This document shows, in pieces, positions 42,794-50,599 of a stretch of DNA of 64,000 nucleotides. The notes beneath the pieces were generated by a model, which was given only the letters and a program-made list of their open reading frames with translations, was not told the origin of the DNA and made no database searches. Numbering within the stretch: the first letter of the stretch is position 1; every line of letters begins with the position of its first letter. The stretch is from Desulfospira sp963664655 (GTDB taxonomy: Bacteria; Desulfobacterota; Desulfobacteria; Desulfobacterales; Desulfobacteraceae), in assembly GCA_963664655.2 (NCBI GenBank), contig OY761554.1, positions 4,030,001 through 4,094,000 on the forward strand, read 5' to 3'. Position numbers and translations under genes: made by a program.

Positions 42794-43143
42794 ATTTGGT
42801 GACAAATTCAAGCCCATCTAGTGTTTTATCGTCTCTGTGAAAGACAAAACCAAATTAAAAAATGATGATATGTGTTCCGGCCAGGTTCAGGACAATAGTC
42901 GAAAAAACATTGTCAAAAGCTAAAGGAGATACCATCATGACCTTAGCCGAACAGGTAGAGGAGGGGCCGGGCCGCGTTTCTAAACTCAGAACCCCTTGCG
43001 CCTTTGCGTGAGAATATGAAAAAACGGCTTTAAGCCGTTGGTTGAGCCTCCACCACGCGGAGACTGCACTATTCTCTCTGAGGTTAATAAAAAAATATCA
43101 GAGGGTAAAAGTTTTCAAGCAAAGCCCAAAAGGAAAATTTATA

Positions 43144-43443
43144 ATGTTGACAAAAGAAACCATAATAGATTTCATAAGAAAAAACCGGGATCATATTGGT
43201 TCTAATTACCGGATTTCCAAAATCGGGCTGATCGGCTCTTATGCCAGAGGTGACCAAAGTGAGGACAGTGATATAGATTTGTTAGTTGAATTTGAGCCGG
43301 GCACTGAGGACCTTTTTCAGTTGAAATCCGAACTTAAACAGTATTTTAAAAAACATTTCAACCGGGATATAGACGTTTGCCGAGAAAAATATATTAAGCC
43401 ATATATCAAAGAACACATTTTAAAAGAGGCCTTTTATGCCTGA
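43144..43443 (+). CDS. mntA: MntA-type nucleotidyltransferase antitoxin
   Basis: 99 aa from ATG 43144 after AAAGGA. IGLIGSYARGDQSEDSDIDL is the GSx10DxD motif and DIDVCREKYIKPYIKEHILK the conserved end. In MntA/HepT systems this enzyme AMPylates the HEPN toxin. It overlaps hepT by 8 bp. Its 3' end is also found as a fragment at 42.1 kb. Confidence 0.92.
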   Translation: MLTKETIIDFIRKNRDHIGSNYRISKIGLIGSYARGDQSEDSDIDLLVEFEPGTEDLFQLKSELKQYFKKHFNRDIDVCREKYIKPYIKEHILKEAFYA

Positions 43444-43777
43444 CGCGGACAGGCTGAATATTTTATCCATTCAAGACTCAATACAGAAAATTCTGGCTTA
43501 CACGAAATCCTATTCAAGTGCCGACGAGTTATACCAAAACCAAAGAGACTTTGATGCGGTTTTAATGAATTTTATTGTTATCGGTGAGATGGTTTCGAGA
43601 CTGAGCGAAAAATTTATCGAACGGAATACGCAGACAGATTGGTTTAAAATTAAAGGTTTCAGAAATATTGTTGCCCATAATTATTTTGGAATTGATGCTG
43701 AAGAGGTTTGGCAGATCATTAAAACTCATATTCCTATATTAAAAGCTGATATTAAAAATATTTTGAAAAGCTTTTGA
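43436..43777 (+). CDS. hepT: HepT-type HEPN RNase toxin (DUF86)
   Basis: 113 aa: YQNQRDFDAVLMNFIVIGEM, VSRLSEKFIERN and GFRNIVAHNYFGIDAEEVW. The R-N-x-x-x-H-x-Y motif (RNIVAHNY) is the HEPN RNase and AMPylation-target site. Intact toxin partner of mntA. Confidence 0.93.
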   Translation: MPDADRLNILSIQDSIQKILAYTKSYSSADELYQNQRDFDAVLMNFIVIGEMVSRLSEKFIERNTQTDWFKIKGFRNIVAHNYFGIDAEEVWQIIKTHIPILKADIKNILKSF

Positions 43778-43814
43778 AAAGCTTATGATAAGAGGGGCAG
43801 GGCCGCGTTTCTAA

Positions 43815-43925
43815 ATTCAAAACCCTTTGCGCCCTTGCGCCTTTGCGTGAGAACATTAAGAAACGGCGTTTAGCCGTTGATTGCGGCTTAGCCGCGCTGT
43901 GCCCCCTATGGTTTTAAGAACGGAA
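43815..43925 (+). repeat. Double-hairpin leader repeat, copy 8
   Basis: AACCCTTTGCGCCCTTGCGC to CTATGGTTTTAAGAA. Here both stems are perfect: AACGGCGTTTAGCCGTT and GCGGCTTAGCCGC. It leads directly into the second HEPN/MNT pair and belongs to the ~900-bp duplication. Confidence 0.8.
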
Positions 43926-43941
43926 TAATCCATAAAATATT

Positions 43942-44325
43942 ATGATAAATATTGAAAAACATATTGCTCTTTGGAAGGATGGATCAGATGAGGATTTCGA
44001 AGTAGCAGGTCAACTCATCTCATCAAATAAAATTCGCCATGGCTTATTCTTTCTTCATCTATCTGTGGAAAAAATCTTAAAAGCCTTCATTTGTCTGCAT
44101 AGCAATGATATAGCCCCACGGCTTCACAACCTTGTAAGATTATCCGAGTTGTCGGGCGTTGCTTTTGACGATAATCATATAAATTTTTTATCTGATATGA
44201 ATCCGTTTAATATTGAAGGACGTTATCCTGAGCTATGGGGAGCAGTTCCAACACAAAAAGAAGCTGAAGAACTTTTATCTTTAACTGAAGAGATGTTAAA
44301 ATGGCTGAAGAATCAATTATCATAA
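43942..44325 (+). CDS. HEPN-domain protein, duplicate pair copy 2
   Basis: 127 aa, identical to the protein at 32197 except Leu for His in the tenth position. Leader, gene pair and following REP are all duplicated. See copy 1 for family features. Confidence 0.88.
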   Translation: MINIEKHIALWKDGSDEDFEVAGQLISSNKIRHGLFFLHLSVEKILKAFICLHSNDIAPRLHNLVRLSELSGVAFDDNHINFLSDMNPFNIEGRYPELWGAVPTQKEAEELLSLTEEMLKWLKNQLS

Positions 44326-44624
44326 CTATCAAGAAATATTTAAAAGAGCTTTCAAACATTGGGGTGCCGGTCAAACAGGCTGTTCTTTTTGGGTCCTATG
44401 CAAAGAAAACAAATCATAAATGGAGCGATATTGATTTAATCATAATATCTGATAAATATGATAAAAATTATAGCCGCAAAGATATTAATTTATTATGGAG
44501 AACAGCTGCCCGGACCGATAACCGGATTGAACCAATTCCCGTAGGTTCAAATCGTTGGGAAACTGATGACGAGAGTACAATTATCGAAACAGCACGGCGG
44601 GAAGGAATTATTGTTAATCTATAG
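44301..44624 (+). CDS. Minimal nucleotidyltransferase, duplicate pair copy 2
   Basis: 107 aa, the same protein as at 32556 (only a silent base change noticed near the start). GSYAKKTNHKWSDIDL motif present. Such a perfect copy 11.7 kb away points to a recent duplication or gene conversion. Confidence 0.9.
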   Translation: MAEESIIITIKKYLKELSNIGVPVKQAVLFGSYAKKTNHKWSDIDLIIISDKYDKNYSRKDINLLWRTAARTDNRIEPIPVGSNRWETDDESTIIETARREGIIVNL

Positions 44625-44653
44625 GATGTGATTGCCCCAAAAGGGGCAGCCCG

Positions 44654-44683
44654 GTAGAGTGGGCACGCGATTTGTGCCCACCA
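44654..44683. repeat. REP-like palindrome, family 3, copy 6
   Basis: GTAGAGTGGGCACGCGATTT then GTGCCCACCA, in the same position after the MNT gene as copy 3. After it come pieces of the RpnS upstream segment (44708-44798) and the leader repeat (44805-44893). Confidence 0.75.
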
Positions 44684-44962
44684 TTTGTCAACAAATTCAA
44701 GCCCATAATGATGATATATGTTCCGGCCAGGTTCAGGACAATAGTCGAAAAAACATTGTCAAAAGCTAAAGGAGATACCATCATGACCTTAGCCGATCTA
44801 AATTCAAAACCCTTTGCGCCCTTGCGCCTTTGCGTGAGAACATTAAAAAACGGCTCTCAGCCATTGATTGCGGCTTCGCTGTGCCGCGCTGCTCAGGTCT
44901 CTCAATAAAATCTGTGGGTTAGTTTGGCAAGGGCACGGTCCGGAAAACAACAGAGAGCATTA

Positions 44963-44991
44963 TTGAAACAGAAAATCATTTGGGCTATAGT
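44963..44991 (+). promoter_or_regulatory. Recurring sigma-70 promoter module, copy 6
   Basis: TTGAAA, 17 bp, TATAGT, then TATTTACAACATAGGAATAC and an AGAGGTG Shine-Dalgarno before ATG 45033. Confidence 0.7.
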
Positions 44992-45032
44992 TATTTACAA
45001 CATAGGAATACACTTCATAGAGGTGATAAATC

Positions 45033-45263
45033 ATGATACGCGAAATTATTAGTCCGAAAACGAATCAAATAACAATTAACATTCCCGCCAATATGGTAAA
45101 TCAAGAGCTCGAACTATTAGTTTTTCCAGTCGGAAAAAAACAGGCGGAGAAAGAAAAGACTAAATTAATAGTGGAAAAGGTGTTTAATAAAGATGCTCCA
45201 TCAACACAGCCATTTTTAGGCACACTTCCAGGCGTAGGCAAGACAGTCGGGGATCTTCTATAA
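45033..45263 (+). CDS. MIRE-type antitoxin, third copy
   Basis: 76 aa: MIREIISPKTNQITINIPAN, LELLVFPVGKKQAEKEK and a C-terminus (FLGTLPGVGKTVGDLL) different from the 37398 copy. The divergence of the toxin-binding tail with a conserved DNA-binding front suggests tail swapping. Only the end of a PIN toxin follows. Confidence 0.75.
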   Translation: MIREIISPKTNQITINIPANMVNQELELLVFPVGKKQAEKEKTKLIVEKVFNKDAPSTQPFLGTLPGVGKTVGDLL

Positions 45264-45289
45264 CCATTTGATGATAATTGGGAATGTGA

Positions 45290-45412
45290 TTAGTCCACAA
45301 AGATCCTGCTGACAGATTGATTGTAGCAACAGCAAGGTCATATAATATTACGCTTATAACAAAAGATCATAAAATTAGAAATTATGCTCATGTAGTAACT
45401 TGCTGGGATTAA
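45290..45412 (+). pseudogene. VapC C-terminal remnant
   Basis: LVHKDPADRLIVATARSYNI, then LITKDHKIRNYAHVVTCWD and TAA: the DPxDRxIxATA block and end of a PIN toxin. The first two thirds are missing, and the gene has no start. Confidence 0.8.
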
Positions 45413-45453
45413 TAAAATCTCTGTGCCTCTCTAAGTCCTCTGTGGTTTAAAAA

Positions 45454-46038
45454 ATGAAGCAGTTCAAAATTACAGTCATTTCAATCACCATTATTCTATG
45501 CTGCCTTGCCGGATATGCCCTGGCATACCACTATTTAAATTTCAGCGAAGCCCCTGAAAAATCAGATGCCGTTGTTCTTTTTGTCGGCCCGGACCAAGAC
45601 CAGAGACTGAAAGAGGCACATCAACTCATGTATGAAGGGTATGCCGATACCCTGATCATACCGGCTTACCAGCAGGTGTTTGTTATGTCGGAAGGCCAGA
45701 TTATTAAAGCATCAGGTGTCAGGCTAAAGCGGTTTCCCTTAAGTGCATATCCTGATTATTATGAAAATACCCATGTTGAGGCCCTTCTGGCCAAACAAAT
45801 AATGGAACAGCTGGGATTCAAATCCGCCCTTTTGGTAAGCGCCCCTTGGCACATGCGGAGAATCAGCATTATCGCTTCACAGATTTTTTATCAAGAAAAT
45901 TTTCAAATCAAGTACGTTGGCAGCAGGTTTCTTCGCCAAAAAGTCCCGCTGTCTATTTTTGGCTTGGCCAACCTGAAGGTTGGCATAACAGAAGCAGTGA
46001 AGATTGTTTCGTTTATCGCTTATAAGATTGCTGCTTAA
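45454..46038 (+). CDS. YdcF/DUF218-family membrane-anchored protein, intact copy 2
   Basis: 194 aa, roughly 80% the same as the copy at 36503, with the N-terminal anchor ITVISITIILCCLAGYALAY and the core SAPWHMRRISIIAS. It follows the CTCTGTGGTTTAAAAA end of the leader. It is the last gene of the island. Its conservation in two copies suggests selection on at least one. Confidence 0.8.
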   Translation: MKQFKITVISITIILCCLAGYALAYHYLNFSEAPEKSDAVVLFVGPDQDQRLKEAHQLMYEGYADTLIIPAYQQVFVMSEGQIIKASGVRLKRFPLSAYPDYYENTHVEALLAKQIMEQLGFKSALLVSAPWHMRRISIIASQIFYQENFQIKYVGSRFLRQKVPLSIFGLANLKVGITEAVKIVSFIAYKIAA

Positions 46039-46456
46039 ATGAGGGTGAAAATAATATGAAATTTTTTTCATCAATTTGAGAAAAAAATGTTATTAATTGG
46101 GTAAATTTTTTCACAACATTTTCCTTGATTTGCTAACTTATCACTAAAGGATTTAGGGGAAAATACAATAAATAATTTTTTTTAATGTATTTTAAGAAGT
46201 TTGTTTTTTGTGAACCTAACATCATAATTTAACATCTTGTTTTTAGTGTGCTGCTAGCCGAAAGGCTTGCAATCAAAGATTATAGATCATAAAGTTATCT
46301 GTATACAAAATAGCGAAATTCGCGTATTCTTATTCGCTTATTTCGAAAAAACACAGGTGACTTTTCTTGCCTTTAATCTTTCGGCATGCTTTTTGTAGAG
46401 CCCAAATAAGTGTCTATTCTTCAATAACCTTTTTAAATTGGAGGTTGATACTTATC
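46039..46456. other. AT-rich intergenic region before the beta-helix gene
   Basis: About 420 bp, very AT-rich, no repeat of the island families. It marks the right edge of the island. GGAGG at ~46440 may serve the next gene. No promoter was assigned with confidence. Confidence 0.45.
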
Positions 46457-48367
46457 ATGTCAACAAAACAGTTCAGAATCTGTGGCGAAAGAGGTGGCTT
46501 TACATGTAAAAATAATTGTTTATTTTTTATCGTTGTTCCTATTTTAATCCTCATCAGTTTTTTTTCATACCTGTATGCTTTAGGGTATGATTTTGATGGT
46601 GATCAGGATGTTGACGGCAAGGATTTGGCAGAGTGGATATACCACGGGCAATATGAATTAAATCTTTTAGCTAATGAATTCGGCGATAAACTAACGTCTG
46701 ATTACTATGTCAAACTGACCGGAATTCGTACGAGCGGCCCCTCCATACCTGATGACTGGTCTGACGCCAATTGCTACAGCAATATCGATAAAGCCCTGAA
46801 TCAATTAGCCGGTGATGGAGAGCGTGTAATCATTGATGATGGAGATTATACAATTTCTACATATGATTTCAATAATCGCAATCAAAATAGTTTTAAAGGC
46901 ACTGTAACTTTGACCAGCAGAAGTCTTGACCCATCTGCTGTGAGCATTACCACAACGGGAATACATAAATTTTTTCTTTTTAATAAGGATAATGTTACCC
47001 TAAATCCTGAATATATAACATTCAAAAATCAGGATAACGCTTCTTCTGCAAATGCCCCTTTTTTAATTAATGCCATGGCCCCAGGGTCAAACCCGACCTG
47101 GAAGAATGTTATTATTGATAACATTAACCGAACGGTAGAAGGGGCGATTAATAAAAATGCAATGATTTACGCAAGTGGAATTGAAGGGACAGTGGTTTTA
47201 GACAATGTAGAAGTTAAGAATTGCGATATCTCCTGCTCATACGCCGCATGGAACGGTACACTGATTTCCAGTGATGATTCTGATGTCAACTGGTGTTTTA
47301 AAAATGTTCATTTCCACGATAATACTTTTACGCATAATTCCGGAACCACTTATGCCACAATCTATTGCAAAGGGAATATGACACTGGAAGGGGATAATGT
47401 CTTTGAGGATATCTCAATTAATCCCACCGGACAAATATTTTCTGGTTTCCTTAGGGTCGGCGGCGATGTAACTGTTGCTAATGGAACTACAATTTTATTT
47501 GATAATATTAATCTGGCCGGGGAAGGGGCGACATTGAACGGCTGGATCTGGCGCAATGAAGGATCGGCAATTATTTCAGGCCTGACTATCCGAAATTGTA
47601 CACAAAGCGGCCTGGCAAACAACGATGTTGGGTGTATTGTCGCTTATGGCACCGGAGCGGCTATGACCCTTATAGCGCCTCATATACATGACAATTACGG
47701 CGATTTTGAAGGGATGGCCTCTTCTTCCCAAGGGGGATCTTTGCATCTTATTAGAGCTGATATACATGACAACCGGGTCAAAGTCGGCGCGTTTCGTTTC
47801 GGCGGCTGGAATACCGATCAATCAGCACAATATTGTAAAATTATCCGAAATCATGCCCGTTCTAATGAGGTTAACGGGGGACCAGGGGGCGAAATACATA
47901 TCCATGGCACCGCCATAACCGACCAAGTTGCTGTTATTGCAAACTGCTTATTCGCATGGAATACAGCAGAAAACAGTGATTCTGCCTGCCTGTTTGTTGA
48001 TAATGCTGGCGGCAATGGCAATCAACTTAACCTTACGGCCCACAATAATATTTTTTATAACCCTGATTTAGAGAAAGAAATTTTTGTCGCTGAAACAGGG
48101 GGGGCGGGTAAAGTTACAGCCACTTTCGATTACAATTGTATTTATGGTGGCCAAGCCGATACGATCGGTATTGATACATACGGGGGTAATAATATACCAG
48201 ATGATCCACTATTAACTGCAAAAGGTGAAGCTACATTCACAGGGTGCATAGGTACAGGCGCTATAATAGCAGGAATTCACGATCAAGATACTCCAGCAGA
48301 AGATATTGAGGGGATCCCGGTTGTTTTACCGCCGAATATGGGATGCTATGATGGGCAAACAGACTGA
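46457..48367 (+). CDS. Secreted right-handed beta-helix protein with calcium-loop motif
   Basis: 636 aa from ATG 46457. A hydrophobic export segment (NCLFFIVVPILILISFFSYL) comes first. Next is YDFDGDQDVDGKDLAEWIYH, a dockerin/EF-hand-like DxDxDxD loop. The rest is repetitive short strands with many Asn, Asp and Gly turns (LDNVEVKNCDIS, GLTIRNCTQSG, LIRADIHDNRVK, HNNIFYNPDLEK), typical of parallel beta-helices acting on or binding polysaccharides. No catalytic set was recognised. The context suggests a glycan-modifying lyase or a surface protein. Confidence 0.75.
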   Translation: MSTKQFRICGERGGFTCKNNCLFFIVVPILILISFFSYLYALGYDFDGDQDVDGKDLAEWIYHGQYELNLLANEFGDKLTSDYYVKLTGIRTSGPSIPDDWSDANCYSNIDKALNQLAGDGERVIIDDGDYTISTYDFNNRNQNSFKGTVTLTSRSLDPSAVSITTTGIHKFFLFNKDNVTLNPEYITFKNQDNASSANAPFLINAMAPGSNPTWKNVIIDNINRTVEGAINKNAMIYASGIEGTVVLDNVEVKNCDISCSYAAWNGTLISSDDSDVNWCFKNVHFHDNTFTHNSGTTYATIYCKGNMTLEGDNVFEDISINPTGQIFSGFLRVGGDVTVANGTTILFDNINLAGEGATLNGWIWRNEGSAIISGLTIRNCTQSGLANNDVGCIVAYGTGAAMTLIAPHIHDNYGDFEGMASSSQGGSLHLIRADIHDNRVKVGAFRFGGWNTDQSAQYCKIIRNHARSNEVNGGPGGEIHIHGTAITDQVAVIANCLFAWNTAENSDSACLFVDNAGGNGNQLNLTAHNNIFYNPDLEKEIFVAETGGAGKVTATFDYNCIYGGQADTIGIDTYGGNNIPDDPLLTAKGEATFTGCIGTGAIIAGIHDQDTPAEDIEGIPVVLPPNMGCYDGQTD

Positions 48368-48535
48368 TAGGGTTGCATTTTATAGTGTCAAGGATAGCAA
48401 ATGGGAAGAAGTAACATTTAAATAGTTTTTATAGAAATATGAACTTACAGGTTTAAATACAACAGCAGAACTTCATAAAGAAAAAAAACTCAATAATATA
48501 GTCGATCTATTCTTTAGCCATAGAGGATTGTTCAA

Positions 48536-49291
48536 ATGTACAAAAAAAAGGCTCTAAAATTAATAGAAAGCAGTCGCCAAGAAGACGAAATAATCGAAAC
48601 TCACATCAAAAATAAGGCTTCCGATAATGGGCCAATACAAATTCTGGAGGCTGGATGTGGGAACCATTGGCCCTATAGTTTAGGGGGAATCCAGTATATC
48701 CTTACCGGCGTAGACATGGATAAAAAAGCCTTAGAAATAAGGAAAAACACTCTGTCTGATTTAGATGAAGCAATAGAAGGGGATTTATGCTCTGTTGATT
48801 TGGGCGCTGATAGATTTGATGTGGTTTATTGTTCCTTTGTCTTGGAGCATATTCAAGACGCTGATAAAGTGTTAGATAATTTTATCAAGTGGACAAAGGA
48901 AAATGGAATAATCATCATAAAAATACCTGATCCTTATTCTGTCGCGGGCTTCATTACCCGTATTACACCGCATTGGTTTCATGTCTTCTACCACCGCTAT
49001 TTTTTAGAAATTGAGAATGCGGGAAAACCTGGTTATGCTCCCTACCCCACCTTTTATCACCCAATTGTTTCGCGCAAAGGAATACACAGCTTGTGTGACA
49101 ATCGAAACGGCACTGTAATACTTGATGCCGAGTACGGAGATGGGTACGTCCGGCAAGGACAGGGAGCAAAGAAAATGTTGATACATATAATTAAGAAAAC
49201 CGTAAGTATACTATCTATTGGATTTCTAAGTTGCAAACACTCAAGACTTATATATGTCATAAGAAAAAAAAGCGATTATCAAAATGAGTGA
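48536..49291 (+). CDS. SAM-dependent class I methyltransferase
   Basis: 251 aa. ILEAGCGNHWPYSLGG is motif I, LTGVDMDKKALEIRK the acidic motif II region, FDVVYCSFVLEHIQDADKVL motif III/IV and GIIIIKIPDPYSVAGF the later strand. Small-molecule or sugar methyltransferase by context. It lies between the beta-helix gene and the dehydratase. The target is unknown. Confidence 0.85.
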   Translation: MYKKKALKLIESSRQEDEIIETHIKNKASDNGPIQILEAGCGNHWPYSLGGIQYILTGVDMDKKALEIRKNTLSDLDEAIEGDLCSVDLGADRFDVVYCSFVLEHIQDADKVLDNFIKWTKENGIIIIKIPDPYSVAGFITRITPHWFHVFYHRYFLEIENAGKPGYAPYPTFYHPIVSRKGIHSLCDNRNGTVILDAEYGDGYVRQGQGAKKMLIHIIKKTVSILSIGFLSCKHSRLIYVIRKKSDYQNE

Positions 49292-49407
49292 CCAGGACTT
49301 TTTTTTCGAAACTATCTATCCCTTTTTCTTTATTAACCACAAAAAAAGATAGCCCAGATAGCCGATTACAATAATCCCTGAGTTGATTATAAAGAAAGGA
49401 CATTATT

Positions 49408-50484
49408 TTGGATAAATACTTTAAAAATAAACGTGTATTAATTACTGGGGCTTGCGGCACGGTCGGCAGCGAGTTGACCCGGCAACTTGTCGAGGAATAC
49501 CAGGCGCTTGAGGTTGTTGGTATCGATAACAATGAAAGCGAATTGTTTTTTCTAGAACAAAAATTTTCAAACAACCGGAATACGAGATTTGCAGTAGCCG
49601 ATATCAGGGATGGGGATAAACTGAGCCGGGTGATGTCAGGGATTGATATTGTTTTTCATACCGCAGCGCTTAAACATGTTGTCCTTTGTGAGCGATCTCC
49701 TTTTGAGGCGATTCAAACCAATATTCTTGGCGTAAAAAATATTATTAATGCTGCGACTGCCAATAAAGTTAATCGGGTAATCTTCACAAGCTCCGACAAA
49801 GCGGTCAATCCTACCAACGTTATGGGAACTTCTAAATTAATGGGTGAGCGGATTATGACCGCGGCCAACAGTAATCTTCGCGACAGCAATACCATTTTTG
49901 CATCCACCCGGTTTGGAAATGTGATGGGCTCAAGAGGATCGGTTATTCCTATATTCAAGGAGCAAATCAAAAACGGCGGTCCCGTCACTTTGACTGATCC
50001 TGAAATGACCCGGTTTATTATGAGCATAGAGCAGGCTGTAAAACTTGTAATTAATTCAGCAGAAATAGCCAGTGGCGGATGTGTATTTATTACCAAAATG
50101 CCGGTGATCCGGATAAAGGATCTCGCAGAAGTTATGATTGAAGAATTGGCCCGGGTCTATGGTCATTCACCGGAAGAAATAAAGATTAAGGTAATTGGAA
50201 CCAAACCCGGCGAAAAAATGTACGAAGAACTGATGAGCCAGGAAGAGACAAGAAGGGCCATGGAATTGACCAATTATTTTGTTGTAAAACCGGCGTTCGA
50301 AAGTCTTTACCGTGAAATTGATTATACATATCAGGATATTATTTCTAACAAAGTCACCAACCCCTATCATTCAGGCAATGAAACCAAATTAACAAAGGCT
50401 GAATTGAGGAATTTCTTGATTGCCAATCACCTGCTTGATGAAATTAACGGGAAAGGCCATCCTGCCGAACGCTATTGGCCATAA
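49408..50484 (+). CDS. UDP-GlcNAc 4,6-dehydratase-like enzyme (FlaA1/PglF/CapD family)
   Basis: 358 aa from TTG 49408 with AAAGGA upstream. ITGACGTVGSELTRQLVEEY binds NAD. HTAALKHVVLCERSPFEAIQ, TSSDKAVNPTNVMGTSKLMG and ASTRFGNVMGSRGSVIP are diagnostic of the polysaccharide_synt_2 family, in which Met replaces the usual Tyr of YxxxK (MGTSK here). It lacks the membrane part of PglF, like FlaA1. It would make UDP-4-keto-6-deoxy-HexNAc. Confidence 0.92.
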   Translation: MDKYFKNKRVLITGACGTVGSELTRQLVEEYQALEVVGIDNNESELFFLEQKFSNNRNTRFAVADIRDGDKLSRVMSGIDIVFHTAALKHVVLCERSPFEAIQTNILGVKNIINAATANKVNRVIFTSSDKAVNPTNVMGTSKLMGERIMTAANSNLRDSNTIFASTRFGNVMGSRGSVIPIFKEQIKNGGPVTLTDPEMTRFIMSIEQAVKLVINSAEIASGGCVFITKMPVIRIKDLAEVMIEELARVYGHSPEEIKIKVIGTKPGEKMYEELMSQEETRRAMELTNYFVVKPAFESLYREIDYTYQDIISNKVTNPYHSGNETKLTKAELRNFLIANHLLDEINGKGHPAERYWP

Positions 50485-50599
50485 TTTAGCGGTTTACCGC
50501 TTTTTATTGAGTGGTTATCTCTTACAATGCAGGAAAGGCTTTAGTAACAAGGCTTTTAAAATTTCAAATATTTTGGGGTATATTTAAGAAGGAGAAAAC

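Noticed and set aside
44672..44908. 78-codon plus-strand frame with an apparent start
   Set aside because: It runs across REP tail, RpnS start and leader repeat pieces; it is a chance frame through the mosaic.
26285..46038. Integron cassette array
   Set aside because: The one-way gene order and many toxin-antitoxin genes suggest it, but no intI is in view and the intergenic repeats lack paired RYYYAAC/GTTRRRY core sites in attC arrangement.
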